NCBI GenBank assembly: GCA_947623745.1
Contig: CANQHN010000002.1
Span: 62,001 to 126,000 of the forward strand
From: an uncultured Oscillospiraceae bacterium
Lineage (GTDB): Bacteria; Bacillota; Clostridia; Oscillospirales; Oscillospiraceae
Length of the DNA: 64,000 nt
Reading direction: 5' to 3'
Part shown: positions 32,951 through 41,397 of the stretch, in pieces
How the letters are laid out: each line of letters opens with the position of its first letter
Numbering within the stretch: position 1 is the stretch's first letter
Made by a program: the position numbers and the translations under genes
The notes under the pieces: model-generated
Told to the model about the DNA's origin: nothing
Seen by the model: only the letters and a program-made list of their open reading frames with translations
Database searches by the model: none

Positions 32951-34124
32951 ATTGGCGCTCTCCTCTCTCCAATTCCTTCCACACGGGGGACATGTTGCGC
33001 AGATAGGCAACTACTTCCTCCACGGACTTGATGATATACTCCATCTCCTCCGGGGTGTTCTCCTCGCACACGGTCAGGCGCAGGGAGCCGTGGGCCACCT
33101 CGTGGGGCCGGCCGATGGCCAGCAGCACGTGGCTGGGGTCCAGGGACCCGGAGGTGCAGGCCGAGCCGGAGGACGCGGCGATCCCCTTCTCGTCCAACAG
33201 CAGCAACAGGGACTCCCCCTCGATGCCCTCGAAGCAAAAGTTCACGTTGCCGGGCAGCCGGGGCTCCCTGGCCCCGTTGAGAGCGCAGTGGGGGATTTTG
33301 GACAGCCCGTCGATGAGGGCGTCCCGCAACCGGGAGACGTAGGCGGCGTTCTCCTCGATCTTGCCGCAGGCCTCCTCAAGGGCCACGGCCATGCCCACGA
33401 TGGCGGGCAGGTTCTCGGTGCCGGCCCGCTTGCCCCGCTCCTGGGCGCCGCCCTCGATGAGAGGAAGCAGGGGGATGCCCTTTCGGACATACAGCACGCC
33501 GGTGCCCCGGGGGCCGTGGAACTTGTGGGCGGACAGGGACAGCATGTCGATGTTCTGGGCCTTCACGTCGATGGGCAGGTGGCCCGCGGCCTGGACGGCG
33601 TCGGTGTGGAACCACACGCCCTTCTCCCGGCACACCGCGCCGATCTCCGGAATGGGCTGGATGGTGCCGATCTCGTTGTTGGCGAACATGACGGTAACCA
33701 GGGCGGTCTCCGGCCGGATGGCGGCGGCCACATCCTCCACCTTCACCAGCCCCTGCTCCCCCACGGGGAGCAGCGTGATCTCAAAGCCCTCCCTGCGCAG
33801 GCGCTCCAGGGTGTGAAGCACGGCGTGGTGCTCGAAGGCGGTGGAGATGATGTGGGTCTTACCCTTCTTTTTCCCCTGGAGGGCGGCGTTGACGATAGCC
33901 TGGTTGTCGGCCTCGCTCCCGCCGGAGGTGAAGTAGATCTCCCTGGGGTCGGCGTTGATGCACCTGGCCACCTTCCTGCGGGCCGCCTCCAGCGCGTCGG
34001 CGGCCAGCTGGCCGTGCATATACAGGCTGGAGGGGTTGCCCCAGGTCTTTTCCATGGTCTCCACCATGGCCTGGCGGGCGGCGGCGCTCGTCTTTGTGGT
34101 CGCCGCGTTGTCTGCATAGATCAT
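32937..34124 (-). CDS. iscS: Cysteine desulfurase
   Basis: 395 residues. Fold type I PLP enzyme. Starts [36 protein letters not shown] lysine in [11 protein letters not shown], active-site Cys in [10 protein letters not shown]. Removes sulfur from cysteine for Fe-S clusters. ATG 34124 was chosen for AAAGGAGC upstream. Coupled to iscU downstream. Driven by a consensus promoter overlapped by a dyad, and next to an IscR-like gene, giving a standard Fe-S feedback layout. Confidence 0.96.
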   Translation of the reverse strand: MIYADNAATTKTSAAARQAMVETMEKTWGNPSSLYMHGQLAADALEAARRKVARCINADPREIYFTSGGSEADNQAIVNAALQGKKKGKTHIISTAFEHHAVLHTLERLRREGFEITLLPVGEQGLVKVEDVAAAIRPETALVTVMFANNEIGTIQPIPEIGAVCREKGVWFHTDAVQAAGHLPIDVKAQNIDMLSLSAHKFHGPRGTGVLYVRKGIPLLPLIEGGAQERGKRAGTENLPAIVGMAVALEEACGKIEENAAYVSRLRDALIDGLSKIPHCALNGAREPRLPGNVNFCFEGIEGESLLLLLDEKGIAASSGSACTSGSLDPSHVLLAIGRPHEVAHGSLRLTVCEENTPEEMEYIIKSVEEVVAYLRNMSPVWKELERGERQYVIQ

Positions 34125-34193
34125 GACAAAAGCTCCTTTTCCCTTTGGAACGGTCAATTTATCCCCTTTGTATGAATTAAATTGTCCCGTTGA

Positions 34194-34224
34194 AATCCTT
34201 ATAACCTATCGGTTTGCAAGGATT
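34194..34224. promoter_or_regulatory. Composite dyad operator at iscS
   Basis: Inner palindrome AACC-TATC-GGTT (34203-34214) nested in an outer AATCCTT (34194-34200)/AAGGATT (34218-34224) repeat that runs into the -10. In the iscS direction it reads GATAGGTTA, shared with the cysK site. Confidence 0.55.
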
Positions 34225-34250
34225 ATAACTCACCTGCCCGGTTTTGTCAA
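34222..34250 (-). promoter_or_regulatory. Consensus promoter of iscS-iscU
   Basis: TTGACA, 17-bp spacer, TATAAT, all consensus. Confidence 0.85.
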
Positions 34251-34289
34251 TGGGGCGGGACATTTTTTTCAAAACCGCTTTGGACCCCA

Positions 34290-34318
34290 TTGAAATCCCA
34301 CCGGGCCGGGGGTATAAT
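34290..34318 (+). promoter_or_regulatory. Promoter of second Rrf2-type regulator
   Basis: TTGAAA (34290-34295), 17-bp spacer, TATAAT (34313-34318), back to back with the iscS promoter. Confidence 0.8.
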
Positions 34319-34351
34319 CAGGAAGAAAAAGGTTCCGGAGGTGAGCAGATC

Positions 34352-34783
34352 ATGCTGATTTCGACCAAGGGGCGCTATGCGCTGCGGGTGATGGTGGATA
34401 TGGCCGAGCACCGGAGCGAGGGCTACCTGCCTCTGAAAGAGGTGGCCCGCCGCCAGGAGATCTCGGAGAAATATCTGGAGAGCATCATCAAGGTGCTGGT
34501 GCAGAACGACCTGCTGGTGGGCCTGCGGGGCAAGGGCGGCGGCTACCGCCTGGTGCGGGACCCGGAGGAGTACACCGTGGGCGCCATCCTGCGCCTGACT
34601 GAAGGGGAGCTTGCCCCGGTGGCCTGTCTGAGCGGGGACCGGAAGAACTGTCACCGGGTCAGCGAGTGCCGCACCCTCCCTATGTGGAAGCGGCTGGATG
34701 AGATCGTCAACGAGTATCTGGACAGCGTGACCATCGCCGACCTGATGAACACCATGCAGTCCGGGGACAACTATGTGATCTGA
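34352..34783 (+). CDS. Rrf2-family regulator with three conserved cysteines (IscR-like), copy 2
   Basis: 143 residues, collinear with the copy at 30763: the same MLISTKGRYALRV opening, ISEKYLESI recognition helix, GLRGKGGGYRL wing, and Cys triad (ACL...KNC...SEC; spacing 9 and 6). Divergent from iscS, so it is the better candidate for the Fe-S biogenesis repressor, while copy 1 faces cysK. RBS GGAGGTGAG. Closeness of the two copies suggests a local duplication followed by specialisation. Confidence 0.9.
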   Translation: MLISTKGRYALRVMVDMAEHRSEGYLPLKEVARRQEISEKYLESIIKVLVQNDLLVGLRGKGGGYRLVRDPEEYTVGAILRLTEGELAPVACLSGDRKNCHRVSECRTLPMWKRLDEIVNEYLDSVTIADLMNTMQSGDNYVI

Positions 34784-34796
34784 TTTGAACAGCAAA

Positions 34797-34828
34797 AAGA
34801 GCGGCGGCCCGGTTGGGCCGCCGCTTTC
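34797..34828. terminator. Bidirectional terminator
   Basis: GCGGCGGCCC/GGGCCGCCGC stem (34801-34824) with TTT rightward and TTTTTG leftward. Confidence 0.75.
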
Positions 34829-34835
34829 CGTGTCT

Positions 34836-35462
34836 CTAGTCCTCCAGGGCAGCGGCGCACCGCTTCAGCCGGGCGCGGCGCTCCCGCCAGTCGGGCATGA
34901 GCCGGTCCATCACGGCGTAAAAGCCGGGGCCGTGGTCGTGGTGGAGGAAGTGGGCAAGCTCGTGGAGGGCCACATAGTCCCGCAGGGGCTCGGGACACCG
35001 GGCCAGGGCGGTGTTCAGGGTGATGTAGCCCTGCCGCCAGTGGCAGTTGCCCCACTGGCTCTTCATTTTGCGCAGCTTGAGCTGGGGCATGTCCACCCCC
35101 AGCGGGACCACCAGGGGGTAGACCCGGTCCAGGGCCTCCCGGAGCAGGCTTTGGCACTCCTCCCTGGGCGGGAGAGGCGGAAGGTCCGGGGCGGGCGCGG
35201 TCTGCCGGGCGGCGGCCCGGAGGATCCAGGCGGCCTTCTCCCGGATGAAGCCGTCGGCGTAGGCCAGGGTGCAGCGCACAGGCACAGACAGCACCGGCGT
35301 ACCCTCCCGGTTCACCCGGAGGTTCAGGTTCTTCACCCGCTTGCGGACCAGAACATAGGTGACCGGCCCCGCCGGGGTCTCCACCAGGCGCAGCTGCTCC
35401 ATGCCGCCGCGTCCGGCCATGGAAGTATCGTTTTTTTTCGGTCGCCGGGGGTCCATGCTCAT
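34836..35462 (-). CDS. YgjP-like zinc metallopeptidase (M48-type, DUF45)
   Basis: 208 residues. Zinc motif HELAHFLHHDHGPGF (third ligand region DH further on) and WGNCHWRQGYITLNTALARCP before it, the classical YgjP/DUF45 pattern; N-terminal beta domain with RVKNLNLRVNREG. Soluble. Physiological substrate unknown. ATG 35462 has AAAGGAG 7 bases upstream; the first 20 residues are basic and probably loose. Monocistronic. Confidence 0.85.
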   Translation of the reverse strand: MSMDPRRPKKNDTSMAGRGGMEQLRLVETPAGPVTYVLVRKRVKNLNLRVNREGTPVLSVPVRCTLAYADGFIREKAAWILRAAARQTAPAPDLPPLPPREECQSLLREALDRVYPLVVPLGVDMPQLKLRKMKSQWGNCHWRQGYITLNTALARCPEPLRDYVALHELAHFLHHDHGPGFYAVMDRLMPDWRERRARLKRCAAALED

Positions 35463-35536
35463 AGAGGTTCTCCTTTGATTCGGTCCATCTGATTGAAAAT
35501 CGGGCGGCGGGAGGGGCCGCGTCCCGGGCCGGCGCG

Positions 35537-35573
35537 CAAAAATCGCGGCTGGTGCCCCGGCCGCGATTTTCAT
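35537..35573 (-). terminator. Terminator after HD-domain gene
   Basis: AAAATCGCGGCYGG/CCRGCCGCGATTTT-type stem with a T5 tail leftward. Confidence 0.75.
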
Positions 35574-35580
35574 CTCTGAT

Positions 35581-36165
35581 TCAGGCCCCGCAGGCGGCCA
35601 CGGCGGCCTCTATGGCCGCCTCCTCGTCCCGCATGGCGGACAGGGTCATGTCCAGCAGCTTGTCCAGCTCCCAGCCCAGCAGCTGGGCGCCGTCGGCGAT
35701 GACCTCCCGGGAGCAGCCGGCGGCGAACTTCTTGTCCTTGAACTTCTTTTTCAGGGACTTCAGCTCCATATCCGCCACGCTTTTGGAGGGGCGCATCAGG
35801 GCGGCGGCCCCGATCAGGCCGGTGAGCTCGTCGGCGGCGTAGAGCACCTTCTCCATCTCGTGCTCCGGTTTTATGTCAACTGTGATCCCCCAGCCGTGGC
35901 AGGCGGTGGCGCGGATGATGGACTCCTCCACCCCGGCCTGCCGCATCAGCTCCTGGGATTTGACGCAGTGCTCCTCGGGCCACTGCTCGAAGTCCAGGTC
36001 GTGGAGCAGGCCGACGATGGACCAGTACTCCGCCTGGTCGCCGTAGCCCAGCTGACGGGCGTACCAGCCCATGACGTGCTCCACGGTGATGGCGTGGCGC
36101 AGGTGGAAGGGCTCCTTGTTGTACTTTGTGAGCAGGTCCCAGGCCTGCTGTCTGGTCATGGGCAT
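35581..36165 (-). CDS. HD-domain hydrolase-like protein
   Basis: 194 residues. Metal site: His in RHAITVEHVM, HD in GLLHDLDFEQWPEEH, then a later His (ATACHGW) and Asp (YAADELTGL). HDIG-related proteins of this type are often annotated as putative hydrolases; the substrate is unknown. ATG 36165 selected (AGGAG upstream) rather than 36174. Transcribed after degV but beyond its terminator. Confidence 0.85.
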   Translation of the reverse strand: MPMTRQQAWDLLTKYNKEPFHLRHAITVEHVMGWYARQLGYGDQAEYWSIVGLLHDLDFEQWPEEHCVKSQELMRQAGVEESIIRATACHGWGITVDIKPEHEMEKVLYAADELTGLIGAAALMRPSKSVADMELKSLKKKFKDKKFAAGCSREVIADGAQLLGWELDKLLDMTLSAMRDEEAAIEAAVAACGA

Positions 36166-36187
36166 AGAAATCACTCCTGAATCCTGT

Positions 36188-36222
36188 CAAAAATGGGAGG
36201 CGGTTGTCCGCCTCCCATGATT
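36188..36222 (-). terminator. Terminator after degV-family gene
   Basis: GGGAGGCGG/CCGCCTCCC stem with ATTTTTG following leftward. Confidence 0.75.
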
Positions 36223-36244
36223 TTAATCGGAATCTCCTGTTCTG

Positions 36245-37078
36245 TCAATACGCGACCACGATGCCGCCGTCGTCGGCATAGACGGTGGTGACGCCGCCGG
36301 CCTCCAGCATGAGGATCTGGCTGAACTTGCACTTGGCCTCCATCATGGCCCGCACCTCCTTGGCCCGCTCCGGGCAGTTGCAGTGGCACAGGCCCACCAC
36401 CTTGCCCACGTGGACAGGGTCGGCAGCGATGCGGTCCACCATCTTGACCAGCGCCTGCTTGGTGGTCAGCGCCTGCCCCAGCTTGCAGATCTCCCCCTCC
36501 GGGGTGGAGCCCATGAACAGCTTGATCTTCAAGGCCCCGGTGATCACCGCCTGCAGCTTGGTCAGCCGGCCGTTTTTCCGCAGGTTCTCCAGGCTCTCCA
36601 GGACGAAGAAGGTCTGCATCTCGTAGATATAGCGCTCCACCTGCTGCACCACCTCGTCGAAGGGAGCGCCGGCACCGGCCAGCTCCCGAATCCTCCGGGC
36701 CACCAGCACCTCGCCGGAGACGGCGGAACAGGAGTTGAACACGTGGACGTTGACCTCAGGGCGCTCCTCCAGGAGCAGGCGGCGGGCCTGCTGGGCGCTG
36801 TTGTGGGAGCCGCTGAGCAGCGCGGACAGGGTGACTACATACACGTCATCCGCGCCCTGATATGCGTCCAGATAGCTCTGGGGGGAAGGACAGGCGGTGG
36901 AGGTGCCCTTCTCGCTCTCCCGCATGGCCTTGAGCAGCTCGGCCTGGTCGAAGGTCTCGTCGTCCACAAAAGTGCTCCCGTTGGAGAAAATCGTCAGGGG
37001 GACCTTGACGAAGTACGGGTCCTTGAGCATCTGCGGGGTCAGGTCACAGCAGCTGTCCACAACGATCTTAAAACTCAT
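36245..37078 (-). CDS. DegV-family fatty-acid-binding protein
   Basis: 277 residues. DegV fold: VVDSCCDLTPQM at the start, VPLTIF, TACPSPQSYLDAY, TLSALLSGSHNSAQQA (the lipid head-group Ser/His loop) and LENLRKNGRLTK. Homologues bind a fatty acid for a fatty acid kinase (FakA/FakB). No kinase gene is nearby. ATG 37078 preferred (GGAGATG upstream) over 37087. Confidence 0.92.
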   Translation of the reverse strand: MSFKIVVDSCCDLTPQMLKDPYFVKVPLTIFSNGSTFVDDETFDQAELLKAMRESEKGTSTACPSPQSYLDAYQGADDVYVVTLSALLSGSHNSAQQARRLLLEERPEVNVHVFNSCSAVSGEVLVARRIRELAGAGAPFDEVVQQVERYIYEMQTFFVLESLENLRKNGRLTKLQAVITGALKIKLFMGSTPEGEICKLGQALTTKQALVKMVDRIAADPVHVGKVVGLCHCNCPERAKEVRAMMEAKCKFSQILMLEAGGVTTVYADDGGIVVAY

Positions 37079-37121
37079 ATTTTTCATCTCCAGATATGAT
37101 TTTCAAAATCAGTTTAGACTA

Positions 37122-37150
37122 AGTATAGCACACTGCACAGGAAAAGTAAA
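37122..37150 (-). promoter_or_regulatory. Promoter of degV-family gene
   Basis: TTTACT, 17-bp spacer, TATACT preceded by TGC. Confidence 0.65.
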
Positions 37151-37191
37151 GGTGTAATCCATCTATTTTATTTTTTCTGTCGAACCGGGAA

Positions 37192-37956
37192 TTATTCCTC
37201 CATTCCCTCCTGCCGCTCCTCCTCTTCCAGCTCCGCCAGCAGCTTCCGGTCCTCCTTGGAGGACAGGTCCAGCCGCTGGTACAGGTCCGGCCGGCGCAGG
37301 CGGGTGCGCAGGATGGACTGTTTCCGCCTCCACTTCTCCACGTTGACGTGGTGGCCGGACAGGAGGACAGGGGGCACGGCGCGGCCGTGCCACACCTCGG
37401 GTCGGGAGTACTGGGGGGCCTCCAGCATCCCGTTCCAGTGGCTCTCGTTCTCATAGCACTCCGGGTCGGACAGCACCCCGGGCACCAGGCGGAACACCGC
37501 GTCCGCCACTGCCATGGCCGGGATCTCCCCGCCGGTGACCACAAAGTCGCCGATGGAGATCTCCTCGTCCACGCACTCCTCGATGAACCGCTCGTCGATG
37601 CCCTCATAGTGGCCGCAGACCAGAATGAGGCGGCTGTGGTCCCGCGCCAGACGCTTGGCGTCCTCCTGGGTGAAGGGCCGGCCCGCGGGGGACATGTAGA
37701 TGGTGTGGATCCTCTCCCCCGCCTCCTGGCAGATGTGGTCCCAGCACCTGTAAAGGGGATCGGCCTGCATCACCGCGCCGCGCCCGCCTCCGTAGGGGTA
37801 GTCGTCCACCTGCCGCTGCTTGTTGACGGTGTAGTCCCGGATCTGGTGGCACTCGGCGCGGATATAGCCCCGCTCCTGCCCCCGGCCCAGGACAGACTCA
37901 CACAGCATGTCCCCCACCACATCGGGGAACAGGGTCATGATATCGATACGGTACAT
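37192..37956 (-). CDS. trmD: tRNA (guanine-37-N1)-methyltransferase
   Basis: 254 residues, SPOUT class. MYRIDIMTLFPDVVGDML opening, DDYPYGGGRGAVMQADPL, LVCGHYEGIDERFIEECVDEEISIGDFVVTGGEIPAM (trefoil-knot SAM site) and the C-terminal helical domain with WRRKQSILRT. Methylates G37 next to the anticodon and prevents frameshifting. Unusually for a Firmicute, rimM, rpsP and rplS are not adjacent. RBS GAGGAG. Confidence 0.96.
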   Translation of the reverse strand: MYRIDIMTLFPDVVGDMLCESVLGRGQERGYIRAECHQIRDYTVNKQRQVDDYPYGGGRGAVMQADPLYRCWDHICQEAGERIHTIYMSPAGRPFTQEDAKRLARDHSRLILVCGHYEGIDERFIEECVDEEISIGDFVVTGGEIPAMAVADAVFRLVPGVLSDPECYENESHWNGMLEAPQYSRPEVWHGRAVPPVLLSGHHVNVEKWRRKQSILRTRLRRPDLYQRLDLSSKEDRKLLAELEEEERQEGMEE

Positions 37957-37988
37957 CTTAAAGGCTCCTCTCGGGCTGCTTTTCCCCT

Positions 37989-38017
37989 ATTATAATACGC
38001 CGGCCCCACGGCCGCAA
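37989..38017 (-). promoter_or_regulatory. Promoter of trmD
   Basis: TTGCGG, 17-bp spacer, TATAAT. Confidence 0.65.
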
Positions 38018-38071
38018 GTCCCGATGCGCCCGATCCCCGCCCCGCCAGGCGCCGATTCCGCCGCGGGAATC

Positions 38072-38100
38072 TTGACGGGCGGGGAAAAAGACAGTAAAAT
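38072..38100 (+). promoter_or_regulatory. Promoter of TRAP binding protein gene
   Basis: TTGACG (38072-38077), 17-bp spacer, TAAAAT (38095-38100). Confidence 0.7.
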
Positions 38101-38163
38101 AGGAATCAGTTCCCATCCTGTTCCGCGCTTATGCGTTATGTCAACTTATAAGGAGAACGCTCC

Positions 38164-39285
38164 ATGAAAAGATTCTTCTGCGCCCTGGCCGCGGGCGCCC
38201 TCCTGCTCTCCCTGGCCGCCTGCGGCGGCAGGACCCCCGGCGGCAGCTCCAGCAGCGCCGGGGACAGCTCATCCTCTGGCTCCGGCAGCTCCAGTTCCTC
38301 CAGCTTCAGCGCTTCCGCCTCGTCCAGTGCGCCGGAGGAGGCCCCCCCGCCGGAGCCCAGCATCCCCCCAATCTCCCTGAACGCCTACTCCCCCGGCAGC
38401 GAGAACTCCGTGCCCACCAAGGCGTTGCTGGAGTTTGAGCGGCTGGTGGAGGCGGCCTCGGACGGGGCCATCGACCTGCACGTCTACCACTCCGACCTGC
38501 TGGGGGACGACGAAAAGGCTTTTGACGCCGCCCGGCTGGGGACCGTGGACATCGTGTTCGCCTCCACCCCCAGCGCCGCCTCCTTCTACGCTCCGGCCAA
38601 GCTGCTGGAGCTGCCCTTCCTGTTCCGGGACGAGGCGCAGGCCTGCGCCGTGACCAACGGCCCGGCGGGCCGGCGGCTCTTTGAGGGGCTGGAGGAGTAT
38701 GGCCTGGTGTTCCTGGCGGAGGGCGACGGCGGGATGCGGCAGCTGTCCACCACAAACCGGGCGGTCCACACCGCCGGGGACGTGCAGGGGCTGCTGATCC
38801 GGGTGCCCACCACCCGGCTGTACATGGATCTGTGGGAGGAGCTGGGGGCCACGGTGGTCTCCCTCCCCCTGCCCGAGCTGGCGCTGGCCCTGTCCAACGG
38901 CACCGCCCAGGCCCAGGACAACGCCGCCCACCACATGACCGCCAACAACACCTACCGGCACATCCGCTATTTCTCCCAGATCAACTGCATGTGGTCCGGC
39001 TTCACCGTGGCCGCCAACGCGGCGAAGTGGGAGGACCTGGACCCCGAGGTGCGGGAGCTCCTTACTGAGCAGGCCGCCGCCGCCGCCCGGTACAGCTTTG
39101 ACGTCATCGCCCAGGACGACCAGGACGCCATGGCCAGGCTGCGGGACTCCGGGGTGGAGATCGACCTCAACCCGGATGTGCAGTCCTTTCGGGACGCCCT
39201 GGGGGGCGACAGCTACTACGACCGCTACCAGAACGAGTCCTGGTTCGACCGGGAGCTGCTGGACGCGCTGCTGGCGGCGCGCTGA
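38164..39285 (+). CDS. TRAP-type substrate-binding lipoprotein (DctP family), orphan
   Basis: 373 residues. Lipoprotein signal with lipobox LAAC at about residue 20, a Ser-rich linker (about 27-60), then a DctP domain: GTVDIVFASTPSAASFYAP, PFLFRDEAQA, DVQGLLIRVPTTRLYMDLWEELGATVVSLPLPELALALSNGTAQAQDN, with Arg in LIRVP placed to bind a carboxylate. DctQ/DctM membrane partners are absent, so it either serves a distant permease or has another role. RBS AAGGAG. Confidence 0.88.
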   Translation: MKRFFCALAAGALLLSLAACGGRTPGGSSSSAGDSSSSGSGSSSSSSFSASASSSAPEEAPPPEPSIPPISLNAYSPGSENSVPTKALLEFERLVEAASDGAIDLHVYHSDLLGDDEKAFDAARLGTVDIVFASTPSAASFYAPAKLLELPFLFRDEAQACAVTNGPAGRRLFEGLEEYGLVFLAEGDGGMRQLSTTNRAVHTAGDVQGLLIRVPTTRLYMDLWEELGATVVSLPLPELALALSNGTAQAQDNAAHHMTANNTYRHIRYFSQINCMWSGFTVAANAAKWEDLDPEVRELLTEQAAAAARYSFDVIAQDDQDAMARLRDSGVEIDLNPDVQSFRDALGGDSYYDRYQNESWFDRELLDALLAAR

Positions 39286-39299
39286 ACTCCGGCTGAATA

Positions 39300-39336
39300 A
39301 ATTCCCGCCGCTCCGGCAGGGCGGCGGGAATTTTGT
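39300..39336 (+). terminator. Terminator after TRAP binding protein gene
   Basis: ATTCCCGCCGC/GCGGCGGGAAT stem followed by TTTGTTG. Confidence 0.75.
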
Positions 39337-39338
39337 TG

Positions 39339-39367
39339 TTTACTTTCATGTGCTAATCTGGTAAAAT
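39339..39367 (+). promoter_or_regulatory. Promoter of yerC-methyltransferase-hslO operon
   Basis: TTTACT (39339-39344), 17-bp spacer, TAAAAT (39362-39367). Confidence 0.6.
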
Positions 39368-39408
39368 CGAAGCAGCGTGAAATACCCCATTGGGAAAAGG
39401 AGGACGCC

Positions 39409-39705
39409 ATGTCAAAGGTCTATGAAAAGCCCTCCAGCGACCTGCTCTACCAGGCCCTCACCTCCCTGAAAAGCGAGGAGGAGTGCCGGCAGTTCCTGGA
39501 GGACCTGTGCACCGTGTCCGAGCTGAAGGCCATGGAGCAGCGCATGGAGGTGGCCATGCTGCTGGACGAGGGCCTGATCTACAGCGACATCCTGGAGCGC
39601 ACCGGCGCCTCCAGCGCCACCATCAGCCGGGTCAACCGCTGCCTGCACTACGGGGCCAACGGCTACCGCACCATCATCCCCCGCCTGCGGGAGAGGCAGA
39701 AATGA
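39409..39705 (+). CDS. YerC/YecD-type TrpR-like repressor
   Basis: 98 residues. All-helical TrpR-fold protein: CRQFLEDLCTVSELKAMEQRMEVAMLL, then the helix-turn-helix YSDILERTGASSATISRVNRCL. YerC proteins are widespread in Firmicutes and their targets are unknown. RBS AAGGAGG. Its stop overlaps the next start (ATGA). Confidence 0.9.
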   Translation: MSKVYEKPSSDLLYQALTSLKSEEECRQFLEDLCTVSELKAMEQRMEVAMLLDEGLIYSDILERTGASSATISRVNRCLHYGANGYRTIIPRLRERQK

Positions 39706-40481
39706 GCTGCTACGACTTTCTGGCCGGGAGCTACGACGCGCTGACCTACGATGTGGACTACCCCGCCTGGGCCGATTACATCGAAAAGCACTTCCGCCGG
39801 AACAAAATCCCGGGGAACACGGTGCTGGACCTGGCCTGCGGCACGGGCTCTCTCACCTTTGAGCTGGCCCAGCGGGGGTACGAGATGATCGGGGTGGACC
39901 TCTCCCCCGAGATGCTCAGCCAGGCCGCGGAGAAGAGCCGGGAGGGCGTTGAGGTAGAGCCCATCTTCCTGTGCCAGAGCATGGACAGGCTGGACCTGTA
40001 CGGCACCATCGACGCCTGCGTGTGCTGCCTGGACAGCGTCAACTACGTCACCGACCCCAGGAAGCTGAAAAAGGCCTTCCAGCGGGTCCACCTGTTCCTC
40101 ATGCCCGGCGGGCTGTTCCTGTTCGACGTGAACACCCCGGAGAAGCTGGCCGCCCTGGACGGACAGGTGTTCCTGGACGAGACGGAGGACACCTACTGCG
40201 TATGGCGCACGGAGTTCTCCCGGCGCGGCGGGCTGTGCTCCTACTTTATGGACATCTTCCGCCTGGACCCGGACACCGGCAGGTGGGACCGGGGCGAGGA
40301 GCTGCACCAGGAGCGGGCCTACACGGTGGACGAGCTGACCGGTTTTCTGAAAGAGGCCGGATTCATCGACATCAAAGTGTTCGGCGACCGGCGTATGCGC
40401 GCCCCCAGGCCGGGGGAAGGGCGTATCTTTTTTACGGCGCGGAAGGACCCCGCCGCCATTGATTCCATGCGGGAGAAGTGA
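39702..40481 (+). CDS. Class I SAM-dependent methyltransferase
   Basis: 259 residues. SAM motif I VLDLACGTGSLTFELAQRGYEMIGVDLS, then DACVCCLDSVNYV (motif IV region) and FLMPGGLFLFDVNTPEKL. The opening YDFLAGSYDALTYDVDYPAWADYI is typical of the YodH/YrrT-like group of small-molecule methyltransferases. Substrate unknown. Coupled to the YerC-like gene by overlapping ATGA; hslO follows 3 bases after its stop. Confidence 0.88.
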   Translation: MSCYDFLAGSYDALTYDVDYPAWADYIEKHFRRNKIPGNTVLDLACGTGSLTFELAQRGYEMIGVDLSPEMLSQAAEKSREGVEVEPIFLCQSMDRLDLYGTIDACVCCLDSVNYVTDPRKLKKAFQRVHLFLMPGGLFLFDVNTPEKLAALDGQVFLDETEDTYCVWRTEFSRRGGLCSYFMDIFRLDPDTGRWDRGEELHQERAYTVDELTGFLKEAGFIDIKVFGDRRMRAPRPGEGRIFFTARKDPAAIDSMREK

Positions 40482-40484
40482 ACT

Positions 40485-41366
40485 ATGAGCGACGAGATCG
40501 TAAGAGCCATCACCGCCGACGGAAGCGCCAAGGTGGTGGCCATCTCCGGCCGTGACCTGGTGGAGCGGGCGCGGAATATCCACACCCTGCTGCCCGTGGC
40601 CACGGCGGCTCTGGGGCGCACCCTGATGGGTGCGTCCATGATGGGCGATATGCTGAAGGAGCAGAACGGCGCCGTGACCATCCAGATCAAGGGCGGCGGC
40701 CCTCTGGGCACGGTGCTGGCGGTGTCCGACTGTGACGGGAACGTGCGCGGCTACGTGCAGAACCCCCATGTGGAGCTGATGGAGAAGGCCCCCGGCAAGC
40801 TGGACGTGGGGGCCGCGGTGGGCACCGACGGCACGCTGACGGTGCTCAAGGACATCGGCCTGAAGGAGCCCTACGTGGGCTCTATCCACCTGCTCTCCGG
40901 GGAGATCGCCGACGACTTGGCCATGTACTTCGTGGAGAGCGAGCAGATCCCCACCGCCTGCGCCCTGGGGGTGCTGGTGGGCACCGACCAGTCGGTGACC
41001 GCGGCGGGGGGCTACCTCATCCAGCTGCTCCCCGGGGCCGGCGAGGACGTGATCGACCGGATTGAGGCCGGGGTCCAGCGGCTGGGGCCGGTGAGCCGGG
41101 CCCTGGAGCGGGGCCTGGACGCGGAGGGCCTGCTGCGGGAGGTGCTGTCCGGCTTTGAACTGGAGATCCTGGAGAAGCACCCGGTGGAGTACCGGTGCTA
41201 CTGCTCCCGGGAGCGGGTGAGCCGGGCGCTGATCAGCATGGGCCGCCAGGAGCTCACCTCCCTGCTGGAGGAGCAGGGCGAGGCGGAGCTGACGTGTCAG
41301 TTCTGTGACAAGATCTACCACTTTACCTCCCGAGAATTGCAGGCACTTTTGGACGAGATGGGATGA
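40485..41366 (+). CDS. hslO: Redox-regulated chaperone Hsp33
   Basis: 293 residues. N-terminal domain with VRAITADGSAKVVAISGRDLVERAR, GGGPLGTVLAVSDCDGNVRGYVQNP and SGEIADDLAMYF. C-terminal zinc switch CYCS (CxC) and CQFC (CxxC), separated by about 30 residues as in Hsp33. Oxidation releases zinc and activates the holdase. Third gene of the operon. Confidence 0.96.
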   Translation: MSDEIVRAITADGSAKVVAISGRDLVERARNIHTLLPVATAALGRTLMGASMMGDMLKEQNGAVTIQIKGGGPLGTVLAVSDCDGNVRGYVQNPHVELMEKAPGKLDVGAAVGTDGTLTVLKDIGLKEPYVGSIHLLSGEIADDLAMYFVESEQIPTACALGVLVGTDQSVTAAGGYLIQLLPGAGEDVIDRIEAGVQRLGPVSRALERGLDAEGLLREVLSGFELEILEKHPVEYRCYCSRERVSRALISMGRQELTSLLEEQGEAELTCQFCDKIYHFTSRELQALLDEMG

Positions 41367-41368
41367 AA

Positions 41369-41397
41369 AAAGCGGCGCGGCCACTGGCCGCGCCGCT
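41369..41397 (-). terminator. Leftward terminator downstream of the 41.4-41.7 kb region
   Basis: 13-bp perfect stem (41371-41383 with 41385-41397) with TTTTTTC only in the leftward reading. Rightward it has no T tract, though it may still stabilise hslO RNA ends. Confidence 0.6.

Noticed and set aside
32951..33010. Extended IscU start
   Set aside because: The extra 20 residues translate the end of iscS out of frame; ATG 32950 opens with the conserved [14 protein letters not shown].
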